Source: Gammaproteobacteria bacterium (GTDB lineage: Bacteria > Pseudomonadota > Gammaproteobacteria > Arenicellales > Poriferihabitantaceae). Taken from it: a stretch of DNA of 6,005 nucleotides. The stretch is taken from positions 1 to 6,005 of the forward strand of contig JAIBDK010000154.1 in NCBI GenBank assembly GCA_024679435.1, in the 5' to 3' direction. Under the pieces are notes generated by a model. It saw nothing but the letters and a program-made list of their open reading frames with translations, searched no databases and was not told the origin of the DNA. Below, piece after piece: positions 1-6,005 of this stretch (positions within the stretch are counted from its first letter, which is position 1; each line of letters starts with the position of its first letter). Made by a program: the position numbers and the translations under genes.

Positions 1-1734
1 CGAGTTGGTGTGTATGCGATTCAATGTGCACTGCATGCCGCTATTGATCTGGGATTAAGCGCAGTTGAAGCGTATTCAATTTTCGGCCGACCTATGGGGA
101 TTCCAAAGACCGGGGTTTTTGGACTGTATGATCTAATCGGCATAGACCTCATGGCAGATGTGGTGCAGAGTCTGGTGAATATACTTCCTCCGGATGATGC
201 GTTTCACGCGGTATCGGGTGAAATACCTTTGATGACTCAAATGATCTCAAATGGTCAAACCGGCAATAAACAGGGCAAAGGGTTTTACCGGGAGGAAGAA
301 CATTCTAACGATCGATATGTCTTAAACCGTGAGTCGCGAGAATATGAACGATTTGAGCGGTTGAACCTGCCTTTGGCAGAGAATGCCGAGAAGAATGGTG
401 TTGGAACGTTACTGGAAGAAGATTCCGTCTATGGCGATTTTGCCTGGCAAGTGCTTTCTAAAACGTTGTGTTATGCGGCCTCATTGATTCCCGAGGTAGG
501 TGATGACCCTGTTGGTATTGATGATGCCATGAAGCTGGGATACAACTGGATTCAGGGTCCTTTTGAAATGATGGACGCACTTGGTGCGGGCAATATTATT
601 GCGCGTTTGGAATCTGAGAATAGGGAAGTTCCGGAGTTTTTGAAGAAAACTGCAGGCTCCGGTTTTTATAGTGTCTCTGGGGAATCTTTGCAAGCTGCTA
701 CGTTCTCGGGTGGCTGGCAACCTATTGCTCGTCCAGCAGGGGTTATCCGATTCAACGAAAAGAAACAGACACTGAAACCGGTGAACACAAACCAAATGGC
801 GAGTTGGTATGCCGTTGATGGCGTCGCAATGGTGGAGTTTCACAGCAAGGCAAATGCGCTGGATGGTGATTCCATGGCCATTCTCGCGGATGCGGTGGAA
901 CAAGTGCCTGCAATGGGACTGGGAGGATTGCTGATTCATAATGATGCTCAGCACTTTTCCTGTGGCGTAAATCTCGGGGCGGTTCGGGAGTTTTACAGAG
1001 CCGAAGACTATAACGGTCTGGATCAGTTTCTGGCGCATTTCCAGCAGACCTGCGTGGCGATGAGAGATGCTGATTACCCGGTGGTAGTGGCGCCAGTCGG
1101 TCTGTCGCTCGGCGGCGGTTTTGAGGTTGTTCTTCATGGCAAGCAAGTTATCAGTCATGCAAATTCAGTGATGGGCCTGGTTGAATCGCTGGTTGGCGTG
1201 GTTCCATCCGGTGGCGGGTGTAAGGAAATTTTATATCGTTGGGTTGAGAAACTGGGATGTGGAACAGATATTTCAGATGCCAGTTTTAAAGCGTTTATGA
1301 ATACGGGTTATGGAAAAACTGCGACATCGCCGTTGCTGGCTTCAGATCTTGCTATGGTTCGAGAAAATGATAGTTACGAAATGAACCGTGATCGCATCTA
1401 TGCAACAGCCGTCAACGCGGTGATTGCCGGTGATGATCAGGCGATATTTAAGCGTCCGGATCTTTCGATGCCCGGTGCGCCGGTATTTGAAAAAATGGTG
1501 GGCTGGCTTGTTAAGGCGCATAAAGAAGACGGAATTCTCACTCCCCATGACGTCGTGGTTGGAACTGAGATAGCACGTATTATGAGTGGGGGAGACATTG
1601 AGCCCGGCACACTGTGGTCTGAACAGGATTTATTTGATGCTGAAAGAAATTCATTTTTGAAGCTGGCGGCGTCAGAAGCAACGCAGGCCAGAATTAACAA
1701 CATGCTTGATTTTGGTAAGACGCTGAGAAATTGA
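1..1734 (+). CDS. 3-hydroxyacyl-CoA dehydrogenase / enoyl-CoA hydratase fusion, 5' end outside window
   Basis: This is a cytoplasmic bifunctional beta-oxidation enzyme: the hydratase part hydrates trans-2-enoyl-CoA and the dehydrogenase part oxidises the 3-hydroxyacyl-CoA with NAD. The frame is open from base 1, so the GTG at position 10 is an internal Val, not the start. The first codons (RVGVYA) match the NR(I/V)G segment that follows the Rossmann domain, so the missing part is inferred to be about 190-200 residues and the whole protein about 770. Counting from the codon at position 10, residues 26-50 (GRPMGIPKTGVFGLYDLIG) and 88-93 (GKGFY) are the first dehydrogenase C-terminal repeat. Residues 142-215, with DDAMKLGYNW, are the second. 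Residues 263-430 are a crotonase domain. It has the oxyanion segment HFSCGVNL (315-322) and two Glu residues, 372 (in GGGFE) and 392 (in GLVES). Their 20-residue spacing matches catalytic Glu144/Glu164 of mitochondrial enoyl-CoA hydratase. Dehydrogenase-first order is that of Bacillus FadN, the reverse of E. coli FadB. No frameshift is seen. Its acyl-chain preference cannot be read. Confidence 0.93.
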   Translation, partial: RVGVYAIQCALHAAIDLGLSAVEAYSIFGRPMGIPKTGVFGLYDLIGIDLMADVVQSLVNILPPDDAFHAVSGEIPLMTQMISNGQTGNKQGKGFYREEEHSNDRYVLNRESREYERFERLNLPLAENAEKNGVGTLLEEDSVYGDFAWQVLSKTLCYAASLIPEVGDDPVGIDDAMKLGYNWIQGPFEMMDALGAGNIIARLESENREVPEFLKKTAGSGFYSVSGESLQAATFSGGWQPIARPAGVIRFNEKKQTLKPVNTNQMASWYAVDGVAMVEFHSKANALDGDSMAILADAVEQVPAMGLGGLLIHNDAQHFSCGVNLGAVREFYRAEDYNGLDQFLAHFQQTCVAMRDADYPVVVAPVGLSLGGGFEVVLHGKQVISHANSVMGLVESLVGVVPSGGGCKEILYRWVEKLGCGTDISDASFKAFMNTGYGKTATSPLLASDLAMVRENDSYEMNRDRIYATAVNAVIAGDDQAIFKRPDLSMPGAPVFEKMVGWLVKAHKEDGILTPHDVVVGTEIARIMSGGDIEPGTLWSEQDLFDAERNSFLKLAASEATQARINNMLDFGKTLRN

Positions 1735-1741
1735 GGGTGAG
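1733..1741 (+). promoter_or_regulatory. Shine-Dalgarno-like site before candidate 29-codon frame
   Basis: The run GAGGGTGAG overlaps the TGA stop of the fusion enzyme. It places GAGG five bases before the ATG at 1742. This is a better ribosome binding site than anything at normal distance from the oxygenase start at 1828, and it is the main reason to take the short frame seriously. Confidence 0.35.
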
Positions 1742-1831
1742 ATGCAACCTATTCCATTCCGTTATTTCGAATGCAATCATAAGGGTTTACCTTATAGATT
1801 CCGGGGAGTTGATATAGAATTGTTGCAATGA
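1742..1831 (+). CDS. Possible 29-aa leader or coupling peptide
   Basis: An ATG at 1742, preceded at good distance by GAGGGTGAG, opens 29 codons. They end at the TGA of 1829-1831, inside an ATGA overlap with the oxygenase start at 1828. The peptide begins MQPIPFRYFECNHKG and ends GVDIELLQ. It has no signal peptide, no membrane segment and no family I recognise. The likeliest role, if it is translated, is coupling: ribosomes ending here could restart on the oxygenase gene, whose own upstream region lacks a well-placed ribosome binding site. A random frame of this length stays open about one time in four, so openness alone proves little. The argument rests on the binding site together with the exact overlap. 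It may simply be untranslated spacer. Confidence 0.28.
   Translation: MQPIPFRYFECNHKGLPYRFRGVDIELLQ
1779..1795 (+). repeat. 6-bp inverted repeat upstream of the TauD-like gene
   Basis: ATAAGG and CCTTAT form perfect complementary arms around a five-base GTTTA spacer. The repeat sits 32 bases before the oxygenase start and within the candidate 29-codon frame. It is A/T-rich and has no following T-run, so it does not look like an intrinsic terminator for the upstream gene. It could be a small operator or a weak mRNA hairpin. An inverted repeat this short can also arise by chance. Confidence 0.3.
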
Positions 1832-2898
1832 ATATTAAACCTCTATCGGGAGCATGTGCATGGAAAGGCGAGAATATCGTAAATGACAGTAGTTGGCAGT
1901 TCCATTTTGATGCGATTGATTTGGTTGATCTCGATGAGGCTTTGTTTCATGCTAAGAACGCGGGCTGCGACATCCGGTCGGTTGACCGATCTCTGTTTCC
2001 ACTTGATCATCTGTCACAGAAACTGCATGATATTTCCAGCGTGCTTGAAGATGGATGCGGCTTCGCCAGGCTAAAATCTTTGCCTCTTGATCGCTGGTCT
2101 ATGGAGGATCGGGAACTCATCTGGATGGGTTTGGCCAGTCATATAGGCGTTCCGGTCTATCAGAATTATCAGGGACAATTGATTCGCCCAATAACCGCCG
2201 AACGAGGTGATGTGGGTGATCGATATGGGCAACTGGAGATGGATTCGGGCCAGTTTCTGTCATCCAGAGCACGCACCGCATCCAATTCAGAATTAAGATT
2301 TCATACTGATCGCTGCGACGTTGTCGCTCTGTTATGCACAGGTCAGGCAGAAACAGGCGGTGATAGTCGAATTGCCAGTTCGGTAACGGTTCACAATGAG
2401 ATGCTTAAACGGGCTCCTGAACTTTGCAAGATGTTATATGAGGATTTGCCTCGCAGTCGAATTGGCGAAGAGCAGGGTGGAGAAACAGCCTGGTATTATT
2501 TGCCGGTTTGGGGCGTCCAGAATAATAAGTTTACTTCTCATTATTCTCGGACCTATGTGGAAGCGCTGGAATATGTGTCTGGTGCACCGCAAGTGTCTGA
2601 TGTCCAGTGGAAGGCGATGGATATGCTGGCTGAACTTGCTGATGAATGTGCGCTCAGCATGCGGCTGGATCCCGGAGATATTCAGTTTCTTAACAACCAC
2701 GTGATTTATCATTCTCGCGGTTCTTATCAGGATAATCCCGATAAAGGCCTGGTTCGGAGCCTGACCAGAATATGGCTTTGTTCGCCACAACGGGCGCTGC
2801 CGGAAAAACACAAAATATTATGGGGAGAAGTCGAATCCGGAAAGATTCGTGGGGGCATTCAGCAACCTATTGTTTCACAGCAAACAATCCCGAACTAG
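1828..2898 (+). CDS. TauD/TfdA-family Fe(II)/2-oxoglutarate-dependent oxygenase
   Basis: This 356-residue protein is predicted to be a cytoplasmic non-heme iron enzyme that couples 2-oxoglutarate decarboxylation to oxidation of an organic substrate. The iron-binding triad is visible: His159 and Asp161 in LRFHTDRCD, and His295 in NNHVIYHSR. Arg310 and Arg314 (RSLTR) lie 15 and 19 residues after the distal His and fit the 2-oxoglutarate carboxylate site, as in the RxxxR of TauD. The N-terminal segment (SGACAWKGENIVNDSSWQF, residues 7-25) resembles one common in a proteobacterial subgroup of the family. The long insert before the HxD motif (about 118-155) fits that subgroup too. The ATG at 1828 is chosen because an in-frame TGA lies at 1810-1812 and there is no other usable start. 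The nearest purine run, GGGGAG at 1803-1808, is 19 bases away, too far for a normal ribosome binding site. Residues 330-356 are a poorly conserved tail. The substrate cannot be deduced; taurine is not implied. Confidence 0.9.
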   Translation: MNIKPLSGACAWKGENIVNDSSWQFHFDAIDLVDLDEALFHAKNAGCDIRSVDRSLFPLDHLSQKLHDISSVLEDGCGFARLKSLPLDRWSMEDRELIWMGLASHIGVPVYQNYQGQLIRPITAERGDVGDRYGQLEMDSGQFLSSRARTASNSELRFHTDRCDVVALLCTGQAETGGDSRIASSVTVHNEMLKRAPELCKMLYEDLPRSRIGEEQGGETAWYYLPVWGVQNNKFTSHYSRTYVEALEYVSGAPQVSDVQWKAMDMLAELADECALSMRLDPGDIQFLNNHVIYHSRGSYQDNPDKGLVRSLTRIWLCSPQRALPEKHKILWGEVESGKIRGGIQQPIVSQQTIPN

Positions 2899-2905
2899 CT
2901 CAGTC

Positions 2906-4465
2906 TTATTCGGCCGCGTTTCTTTTGAGGGATTCTTTGGCAGGGTTTCGCAACAAAAAAGCTAGCGGAATAATAGCAAGTGCGGAGATCGCCATGACCA
3001 GATAAACGTTCGCATAACCAATTGCAGACGCCTGCAAAGCTATTTCTCTGGCAATTCTCAGCAATTCGCCGGTGTTGTTGAAATCAGAAATGATCGGAGA
3101 ATCCTTGATGATCTGTCGACCGGGTTCAATGAATTCTCTCATTTCTGAAGTGTTGATTTGGTGTGACCGGTTAATGATTACCACCGCCATCGCTACGCCA
3201 AAACTGCTCGACAGGCTATAGGTCAGGGAAATCATGGTGGCGGCTGAAGTCCGTAACTTTGCTGATATAGTTGCATACATCAATCCCATAGCTGGAACCC
3301 AGATAAATCCCATCGACAAACCCTGAATGATGGTCGGCCAAAGTACATTATCGATTCCAATTGCAGTATTGTAATGGGCCATTAGCCAACTGGTAGATGA
3401 ATAAGTGGCTAGCCCCCCGGCTATAAGGTAACGTGGATCAAGCCGGGAAGCGGCAATCCCGGCTAGAATCATGCCCACCATGTTGGCGATACCTCGGGGG
3501 AGTACAATCAGTCCAGAAGTAAATACTTCAACACCTCGAAGCTCTTCCATCATTGACGGCAGAATAACCAGCGGCACCAGTCCAGAATAGGCGTAGATAG
3601 CGGTAATCAAGATGCTGCACGTCAGGTTTCGGTCACGGAAAATAGTCCAGCTCAGGAAAGGGGTTTTGCAATGCAGTGTGTGAACTAAATACAGATAGAA
3701 TGAAATCAGACCGATAGCGGTCAGGATTATTAGCCGTGTGGATTCAAACCAGTCCAGTCTATATCCCTGATTGACAACAATCTGCGCCATGGTTAATGCC
3801 ATCGCTAGCGTAAGATAACCCGTCCAGTCAAATCGCATGTCGGTATCCGGTTTGTCTTTTGGTAAAAACATAACGCAAAATAGCAATGCAACAAACCCAA
3901 AGGGTGCGACACTCATAAAAGTGAGTCGCCAACTTACAATATCAGCCAGCCACGCACCCACCGTTGGCGCAAATACCCATCCGGACGCCATCCCTACTGA
4001 CCACAAAGAAAATACGAATGCGCGTTTATGGGCAGGAAACGTGTTCATTGTAACCGCCTGCGAAAGTGCAATGATGGGAGACCCTGCAAAGGCCGAGAGG
4101 ACGCGCCATAAAACCACTTCTTCGATGGAGTTCACCGTTCCGACTAATATGGAGGTGAGAGAGAATGTGCCCAGCGCAACGATCATCAGGTTGCGTGCAC
4201 CAAATCGTGACGATAACCATGGTGTTAGGGGTATGCCAATTGCGCTGGCCACGACGGTCGCGGTAACCACCCAGGCGACCTGATCAAGGTTTACAGATAG
4301 ATCTCCCTGCATTTGCGGCAGCACGGCGTTCGGAAGTGTCCACGCAGCGGCGTAAACACCTGCTGCGAGTACGACGGCAATAAAGGTCAGCCAGTCTTTA
4401 AGAGGGGTAGGTCCGTCTTCGTTGTCTTGCCTAACTTCCGGCTGATTACTGTCCGAGTGGCTCAC
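2906..4465 (-). CDS. DHA2-family (EmrB/QacA-type) MFS drug efflux transporter
   Basis: This 519-residue inner-membrane protein is predicted to be a 14-helix proton-driven exporter that works with the membrane fusion protein encoded just upstream. It resembles E. coli EmrB through most of its length: IPLTPWLSSRFGAR (78-91, motif A region), NQGYRLDWF (232-240), LPSMMEEL (302-309), IIQGLSMGFIWVP (379-391) and the C-terminal VVIINRSHQ (428-436). Motif C reads APTVGAWLAD (166-175) instead of the usual GP..GG form. In helix 1, the Asp of the LDxTxxN signature is Ala41 in AAAWTLPNAVLP. A periplasmic loop of about 50 residues (430-480) precedes the last helix. The start is GTG (complement of 4463-4465), which overlaps the fusion-protein stop as GTGA. 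No strong ribosome binding site precedes it, so translation is probably coupled. The exported compound is unknown; hydrophobic drugs, fatty acids or a metabolite are all possible. Confidence 0.9.
   Translation of the reverse strand: MSHSDSNQPEVRQDNEDGPTPLKDWLTFIAVVLAAGVYAAAWTLPNAVLPQMQGDLSVNLDQVAWVVTATVVASAIGIPLTPWLSSRFGARNLMIVALGTFSLTSILVGTVNSIEEVVLWRVLSAFAGSPIIALSQAVTMNTFPAHKRAFVFSLWSVGMASGWVFAPTVGAWLADIVSWRLTFMSVAPFGFVALLFCVMFLPKDKPDTDMRFDWTGYLTLAMALTMAQIVVNQGYRLDWFESTRLIILTAIGLISFYLYLVHTLHCKTPFLSWTIFRDRNLTCSILITAIYAYSGLVPLVILPSMMEELRGVEVFTSGLIVLPRGIANMVGMILAGIAASRLDPRYLIAGGLATYSSTSWLMAHYNTAIGIDNVLWPTIIQGLSMGFIWVPAMGLMYATISAKLRTSAATMISLTYSLSSSFGVAMAVVIINRSHQINTSEMREFIEPGRQIIKDSPIISDFNNTGELLRIAREIALQASAIGYANVYLVMAISALAIIPLAFLLRNPAKESLKRNAAE
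4462..4465 (-). promoter_or_regulatory. GTGA stop/start overlap coupling the pump genes
   Basis: On the minus strand the four bases GTGA contain the GTG start of the transporter and the TGA stop of the membrane fusion protein. The region just upstream lacks a clear purine-rich ribosome binding site. Termination-reinitiation is therefore the likely way the transporter is translated, keeping the two subunits in fixed proportion. Confidence 0.7.
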
Positions 4466-5553
4466 TCTGTGTTGCTGGTGCCATTGCCATTAACGCTGGT
4501 ATTTTTTGTCGAGAGCATTGCAACAAGATTTCTGATGTCCGTGATTAATCCGTCTTCGTGAACCGTATCGATAGATACTTCAACGGTCATTCCCGCCCGT
4601 ATTTCAGGAAGAGTATCTACCGGATCAAATTCAATTTTTACCGGAACTCGCTGTACCACTTTAATCCAGTTGCCGGTCGCATTTTGCGCCGGAAGTACCA
4701 TGAACTCGCTCCCTGTGGCCGCGCTGATTCGAGTGATTCTTCCCGTAATCGGATTGTCCGGAAAAGCGTCTATCAGTGTTTCTACTTTTTGCCCAATTTG
4801 GACCCGGGTAAGCTGAGTTTCTTTCAAGTTAGCCTCGACCCACACTTTGCCGGAGTCCACCAGATAAAATACGGATTCTCCCTGTTCTACCCATTCGCCG
4901 GGCTCCAGTGTCATTTTGCTCACGATTCCCGAGGCCTGAGCTGTTATCTGAGTATAGTCAAGCATTAACCGGGCTTCATTTTCTTCGGTCAGTGCTTCCA
5001 GATACATGGGGTGCATTTCAGCTGGTATGTCCGCTTTGCCACCCAGTGAAGCTAATGCCTGTCGGGATTTTTCCTTGACTACCAATAAGTCCTGCTCTGA
5101 CCGCTCCCACTGGTGTCGAGCCTGATCCAGTTCTCTTTTGATGCCGAGTCCTTTGGCAGATAAATCATTCTGTCTGTCAAATTCGCTTTTGTGGTACGCA
5201 ACCCGGTTTCGGGCTTCTGATTCCTGGGCAATAAACTGACTATATTCAGCCCGCATGGCATCAAGCTTGAGGCGAATTGAAGCTAATTTAGCGTGCGCTT
5301 TTTCGAGTTGTATTTGATAATGGCGAGGGTCCAGAGTAATGAGCAACTGCCCTTTTTCAACAAAATCGTTATCTTCGATTTCGACTGAAATAATGCGCCC
5401 GTCTATATCTGGGCTGACCGCTATAATTTCGGACTTAATGTAGGCGTTGTTTGTGGTGACGTATCGTGCGCTCAATGCAAACCAGAGTACCCCAACGGTT
5501 ATTGCAAGGCCGGGTATCAGCAGCATTAAAATGATACGTCTAAACATTGACAT
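4462..5553 (-). CDS. EmrA/HlyD-type periplasmic membrane fusion protein
   Basis: This 363-residue adaptor of a tripartite efflux pump is anchored in the inner membrane. It links the DHA2 transporter to an outer-membrane channel. A single N-terminal membrane helix spans about residues 6-28. Next comes YVTTNNAYIK (31-40), the family signature, and the first half of the lipoyl-like domain (43-77, with VSPDIDGRI and DNDFVEKGQLLITLD). An alpha-helical coiled-coil hairpin rich in charged residues covers about 78-195, and LDYTQITAQASGIVSK (198-213) completes the lipoyl fold. The beta-barrel follows, with WVEANLKETQL (238-248) and GNWIKVVQRVPVKIEF (294-309), then GMTVEVSIDT (321-330). Length is close to the usual EmrA size. 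The ATG at 5551-5553 was chosen; a second ATG two codons in (5545-5547) is an alternative, and neither has a strong ribosome binding site. It is the first gene of a two-gene operon. No TolC-type partner is in the window. Confidence 0.92.
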   Translation of the reverse strand: MSMFRRIILMLLIPGLAITVGVLWFALSARYVTTNNAYIKSEIIAVSPDIDGRIISVEIEDNDFVEKGQLLITLDPRHYQIQLEKAHAKLASIRLKLDAMRAEYSQFIAQESEARNRVAYHKSEFDRQNDLSAKGLGIKRELDQARHQWERSEQDLLVVKEKSRQALASLGGKADIPAEMHPMYLEALTEENEARLMLDYTQITAQASGIVSKMTLEPGEWVEQGESVFYLVDSGKVWVEANLKETQLTRVQIGQKVETLIDAFPDNPITGRITRISAATGSEFMVLPAQNATGNWIKVVQRVPVKIEFDPVDTLPEIRAGMTVEVSIDTVHEDGLITDIRNLVAMLSTKNTSVNGNGTSNTE

Positions 5554-5597
5554 CGAGCTTTACAGGTTATACCGAGATTATGAGATGCCAGAATAGC

Positions 5598-5619
5598 TGG
5601 AATCTGTTTCGATGGAATC
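5598..5619. repeat. Direct repeat TGGAATC, 15-bp period
   Basis: TGGAATC occurs at 5598-5604 and again at 5613-5619, with eight bases between copies. It lies centrally in the divergent promoter region, 45-66 bases upstream of the fusion-protein start. Tandem half-sites of this kind can bind a transcription factor, but 15 bp is not an integral number of helical turns and two 7-mers could occur by chance. It is reported as a candidate site only. Confidence 0.3.
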
Positions 5620-5682
5620 ATACTCTCATTTATTTTTTCATACCATAGCGATAATTCGCGAGCTAACAGCCTTTATTTCATG

Positions 5683-5712
5683 TTGTCAGAAATGATATCG
5701 TCTCGCTATGTT
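5683..5712 (+). promoter_or_regulatory. Candidate sigma70-type promoter for the IPNS-like oxygenase
   Basis: TTGTCA (5683-5688, five of six matches to the -35 consensus) is followed after 18 bases by TATGTT (5707-5712, four of six matches to the -10 consensus). Initiation would fall near 5719, giving a leader of only about a dozen bases before the ATG at 5731. That would rule out the in-frame upstream ATGs at 5680 and 5692 as starts. The match is moderate and untested. Confidence 0.35.
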
Positions 5713-5730
5713 ACAAAGAAAAAATCCGCA

Positions 5731-6005
5731 ATGATCAATAATGCATCGCTACCGATAATAGATATTTCTGGTTTTCGAGGCGGCAATTTTCAACAGCAAA
5801 AAATAATTGCTGATCATGTGAGACATGCCTGCGAAACTGCAGGGTTTTTCTACGTGTCTGGACATGGGATTCACAAACAGGTCTTCGAAGATGCCAAACA
5901 GGTCGCCTTGGAGTTTTTTCGAAAGCCCTCGGCCTTTAAGTCGCAAGTGCATATCACCAAAGTGCCGCATCATCGAGGCTATGTCGGTAACTTTGATGTC
6001 GCTCC
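5731..6005 (+). CDS. Isopenicillin-N-synthase-like Fe(II)/2OG oxygenase, N-terminal part (3' end outside window)
   Basis: Ninety-one complete codons are visible, and the frame is open to the window edge. The opening residues LPIIDISGF (7-15), the stretch ACETAGFFYVSGHGI (33-47) and HRGYV (81-85) are characteristic of the DIOX_N domain. That domain begins the isopenicillin N synthase / plant-type 2-oxoglutarate oxygenase family, whose bacterial members are usually about 310-350 residues. The HxD...H metal site and 2-oxoglutarate Arg lie beyond the window, so catalytic competence cannot be judged. The ATG at 5731 is preferred because family members normally start a few residues before the PxIDxS motif. 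In-frame ATGs at 5692 and 5680 would add 13 or 17 residues (MISSRYVTKKKSA or longer). None of the three has a clear ribosome binding site; AAAGAAAAAA at 5715-5724 is the only purine-rich run. It diverges from the efflux operon. Its reaction is not predictable; beta-lactam synthesis is not implied. Confidence 0.82.
   Translation, partial: MINNASLPIIDISGFRGGNFQQQKIIADHVRHACETAGFFYVSGHGIHKQVFEDAKQVALEFFRKPSAFKSQVHITKVPHHRGYVGNFDVA

Larger units (their letters stand above)
5554..5730. promoter_or_regulatory. Divergent intergenic regulatory region
   Basis: These 177 bases separate the efflux operon (minus strand) from the isopenicillin-N-synthase-like gene (plus strand), so promoters for both are expected here. 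For the operon, minus-strand hexamers resembling a -10 box occur as the complements of 5566-5571 (TATAAC), 5577-5582 (CATAAT) and 5617-5622 (TATGAT). None has a convincing -35 box at 16-18 bases, which would fit a regulated, activator-dependent promoter or a non-consensus one. A 7-bp direct repeat lies in the middle. Short inverted repeats, CCAG/CTGG at 5588-5600 and GCGA/TCGC at 5648-5659, are too small to call operators. No regulator gene is seen nearby. Confidence 0.5.

Noticed and set aside
10..12. GTG at position 10 as the start of the fusion enzyme
   Set aside because: The frame is open to base 1 and the residues before it fit the conserved NRxG segment inside the dehydrogenase, so the true start lies upstream of the window.
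481..1158. Long minus-strand open frame (225 codons) opposite the fusion enzyme
   Set aside because: It lies wholly antisense to a gene with clear dehydrogenase and crotonase motifs, and its translation shows no recognisable domain. It is a shadow of codon bias.
1786..1820. Promoter for the TauD-like gene (TTTACC and TAGAAT elements)
   Set aside because: The spacing between the two hexamers is 23 bases and each match is partial, so it does not make a credible sigma70 promoter.
3837..4283. Plus-strand frame of 148 codons inside the transporter gene
   Set aside because: It is antisense to the conserved N-terminal half of the DHA2 transporter, low in complexity and without family motifs.
5588..5600. 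CCAG-N5-CTGG inverted repeat as an operator
   Set aside because: Four-base arms with no extension are expected by chance in a region of this size.
5749..5973. Minus-strand frame of 74 codons at the right end
   Set aside because: It is antisense to the DIOX_N domain of the IPNS-like gene, whose frame has strong family motifs.
1..6005. Mobile element, phage, CRISPR or toxin-antitoxin system
   Set aside because: No transposase, integrase, terminal repeats, spaced repeats or small paired toxin-like genes are visible; all long frames belong to metabolic or transport families.

Overview
This window looks like an ordinary chromosomal stretch from a Gram-negative proteobacterium, probably a gammaproteobacterium. 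The evidence is the EmrA/EmrB-type two-gene efflux pump, which needs a periplasm, the proteobacterial style of the beta-oxidation fusion protein, and a base composition that by eye is a little under 50% GC. Genus cannot be read from the sequence. There are no RNA genes, CRISPR arrays, insertion sequences, integrases or phage genes.

Layout, left to right. (1) Positions 1-1734, plus strand: the 3'-terminal three quarters of a fused 3-hydroxyacyl-CoA dehydrogenase / enoyl-CoA hydratase (fatty-acid beta-oxidation, FadN-like domain order), cut by the window edge. (2) Positions 1735-1827: a 93-base gap that contains a possible 29-codon reading frame with a good ribosome binding site. This frame ends in an ATGA overlap with the next gene, and a 6-bp inverted repeat lies inside it. 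(3) Positions 1828-2898, plus strand: a TauD/TfdA-family Fe(II)/2-oxoglutarate oxygenase with an intact metal site. (4) Positions 2906-5553, minus strand: a two-gene efflux operon, with an EmrA/HlyD-type membrane fusion protein first and a 14-helix DHA2 (EmrB/QacA) transporter second, joined by a GTGA overlap. It converges on the oxygenase gene with only seven bases between the stop codons. (5) Positions 5554-5730: a divergent regulatory region with a 7-bp direct repeat and a candidate sigma70-type promoter. (6) Positions 5731-6005, plus strand: the first 91 codons of an isopenicillin-N-synthase-like Fe(II)/2-oxoglutarate oxygenase, cut by the right edge.

The efflux pump is flanked by two non-heme iron oxygenases from different families, the right-hand one transcribed divergently from it. 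One reading is that small organic molecules are oxidised and exported here. An equally possible reading is that unrelated accessory metabolic genes happen to be adjacent. No biosynthetic core enzyme, regulator or outer-membrane channel lies inside the window, so a dedicated pathway is not demonstrated. The least expected local features are the candidate leader frame before the TauD-like gene and the loss of the usual acidic residue in the first helix of the transporter.
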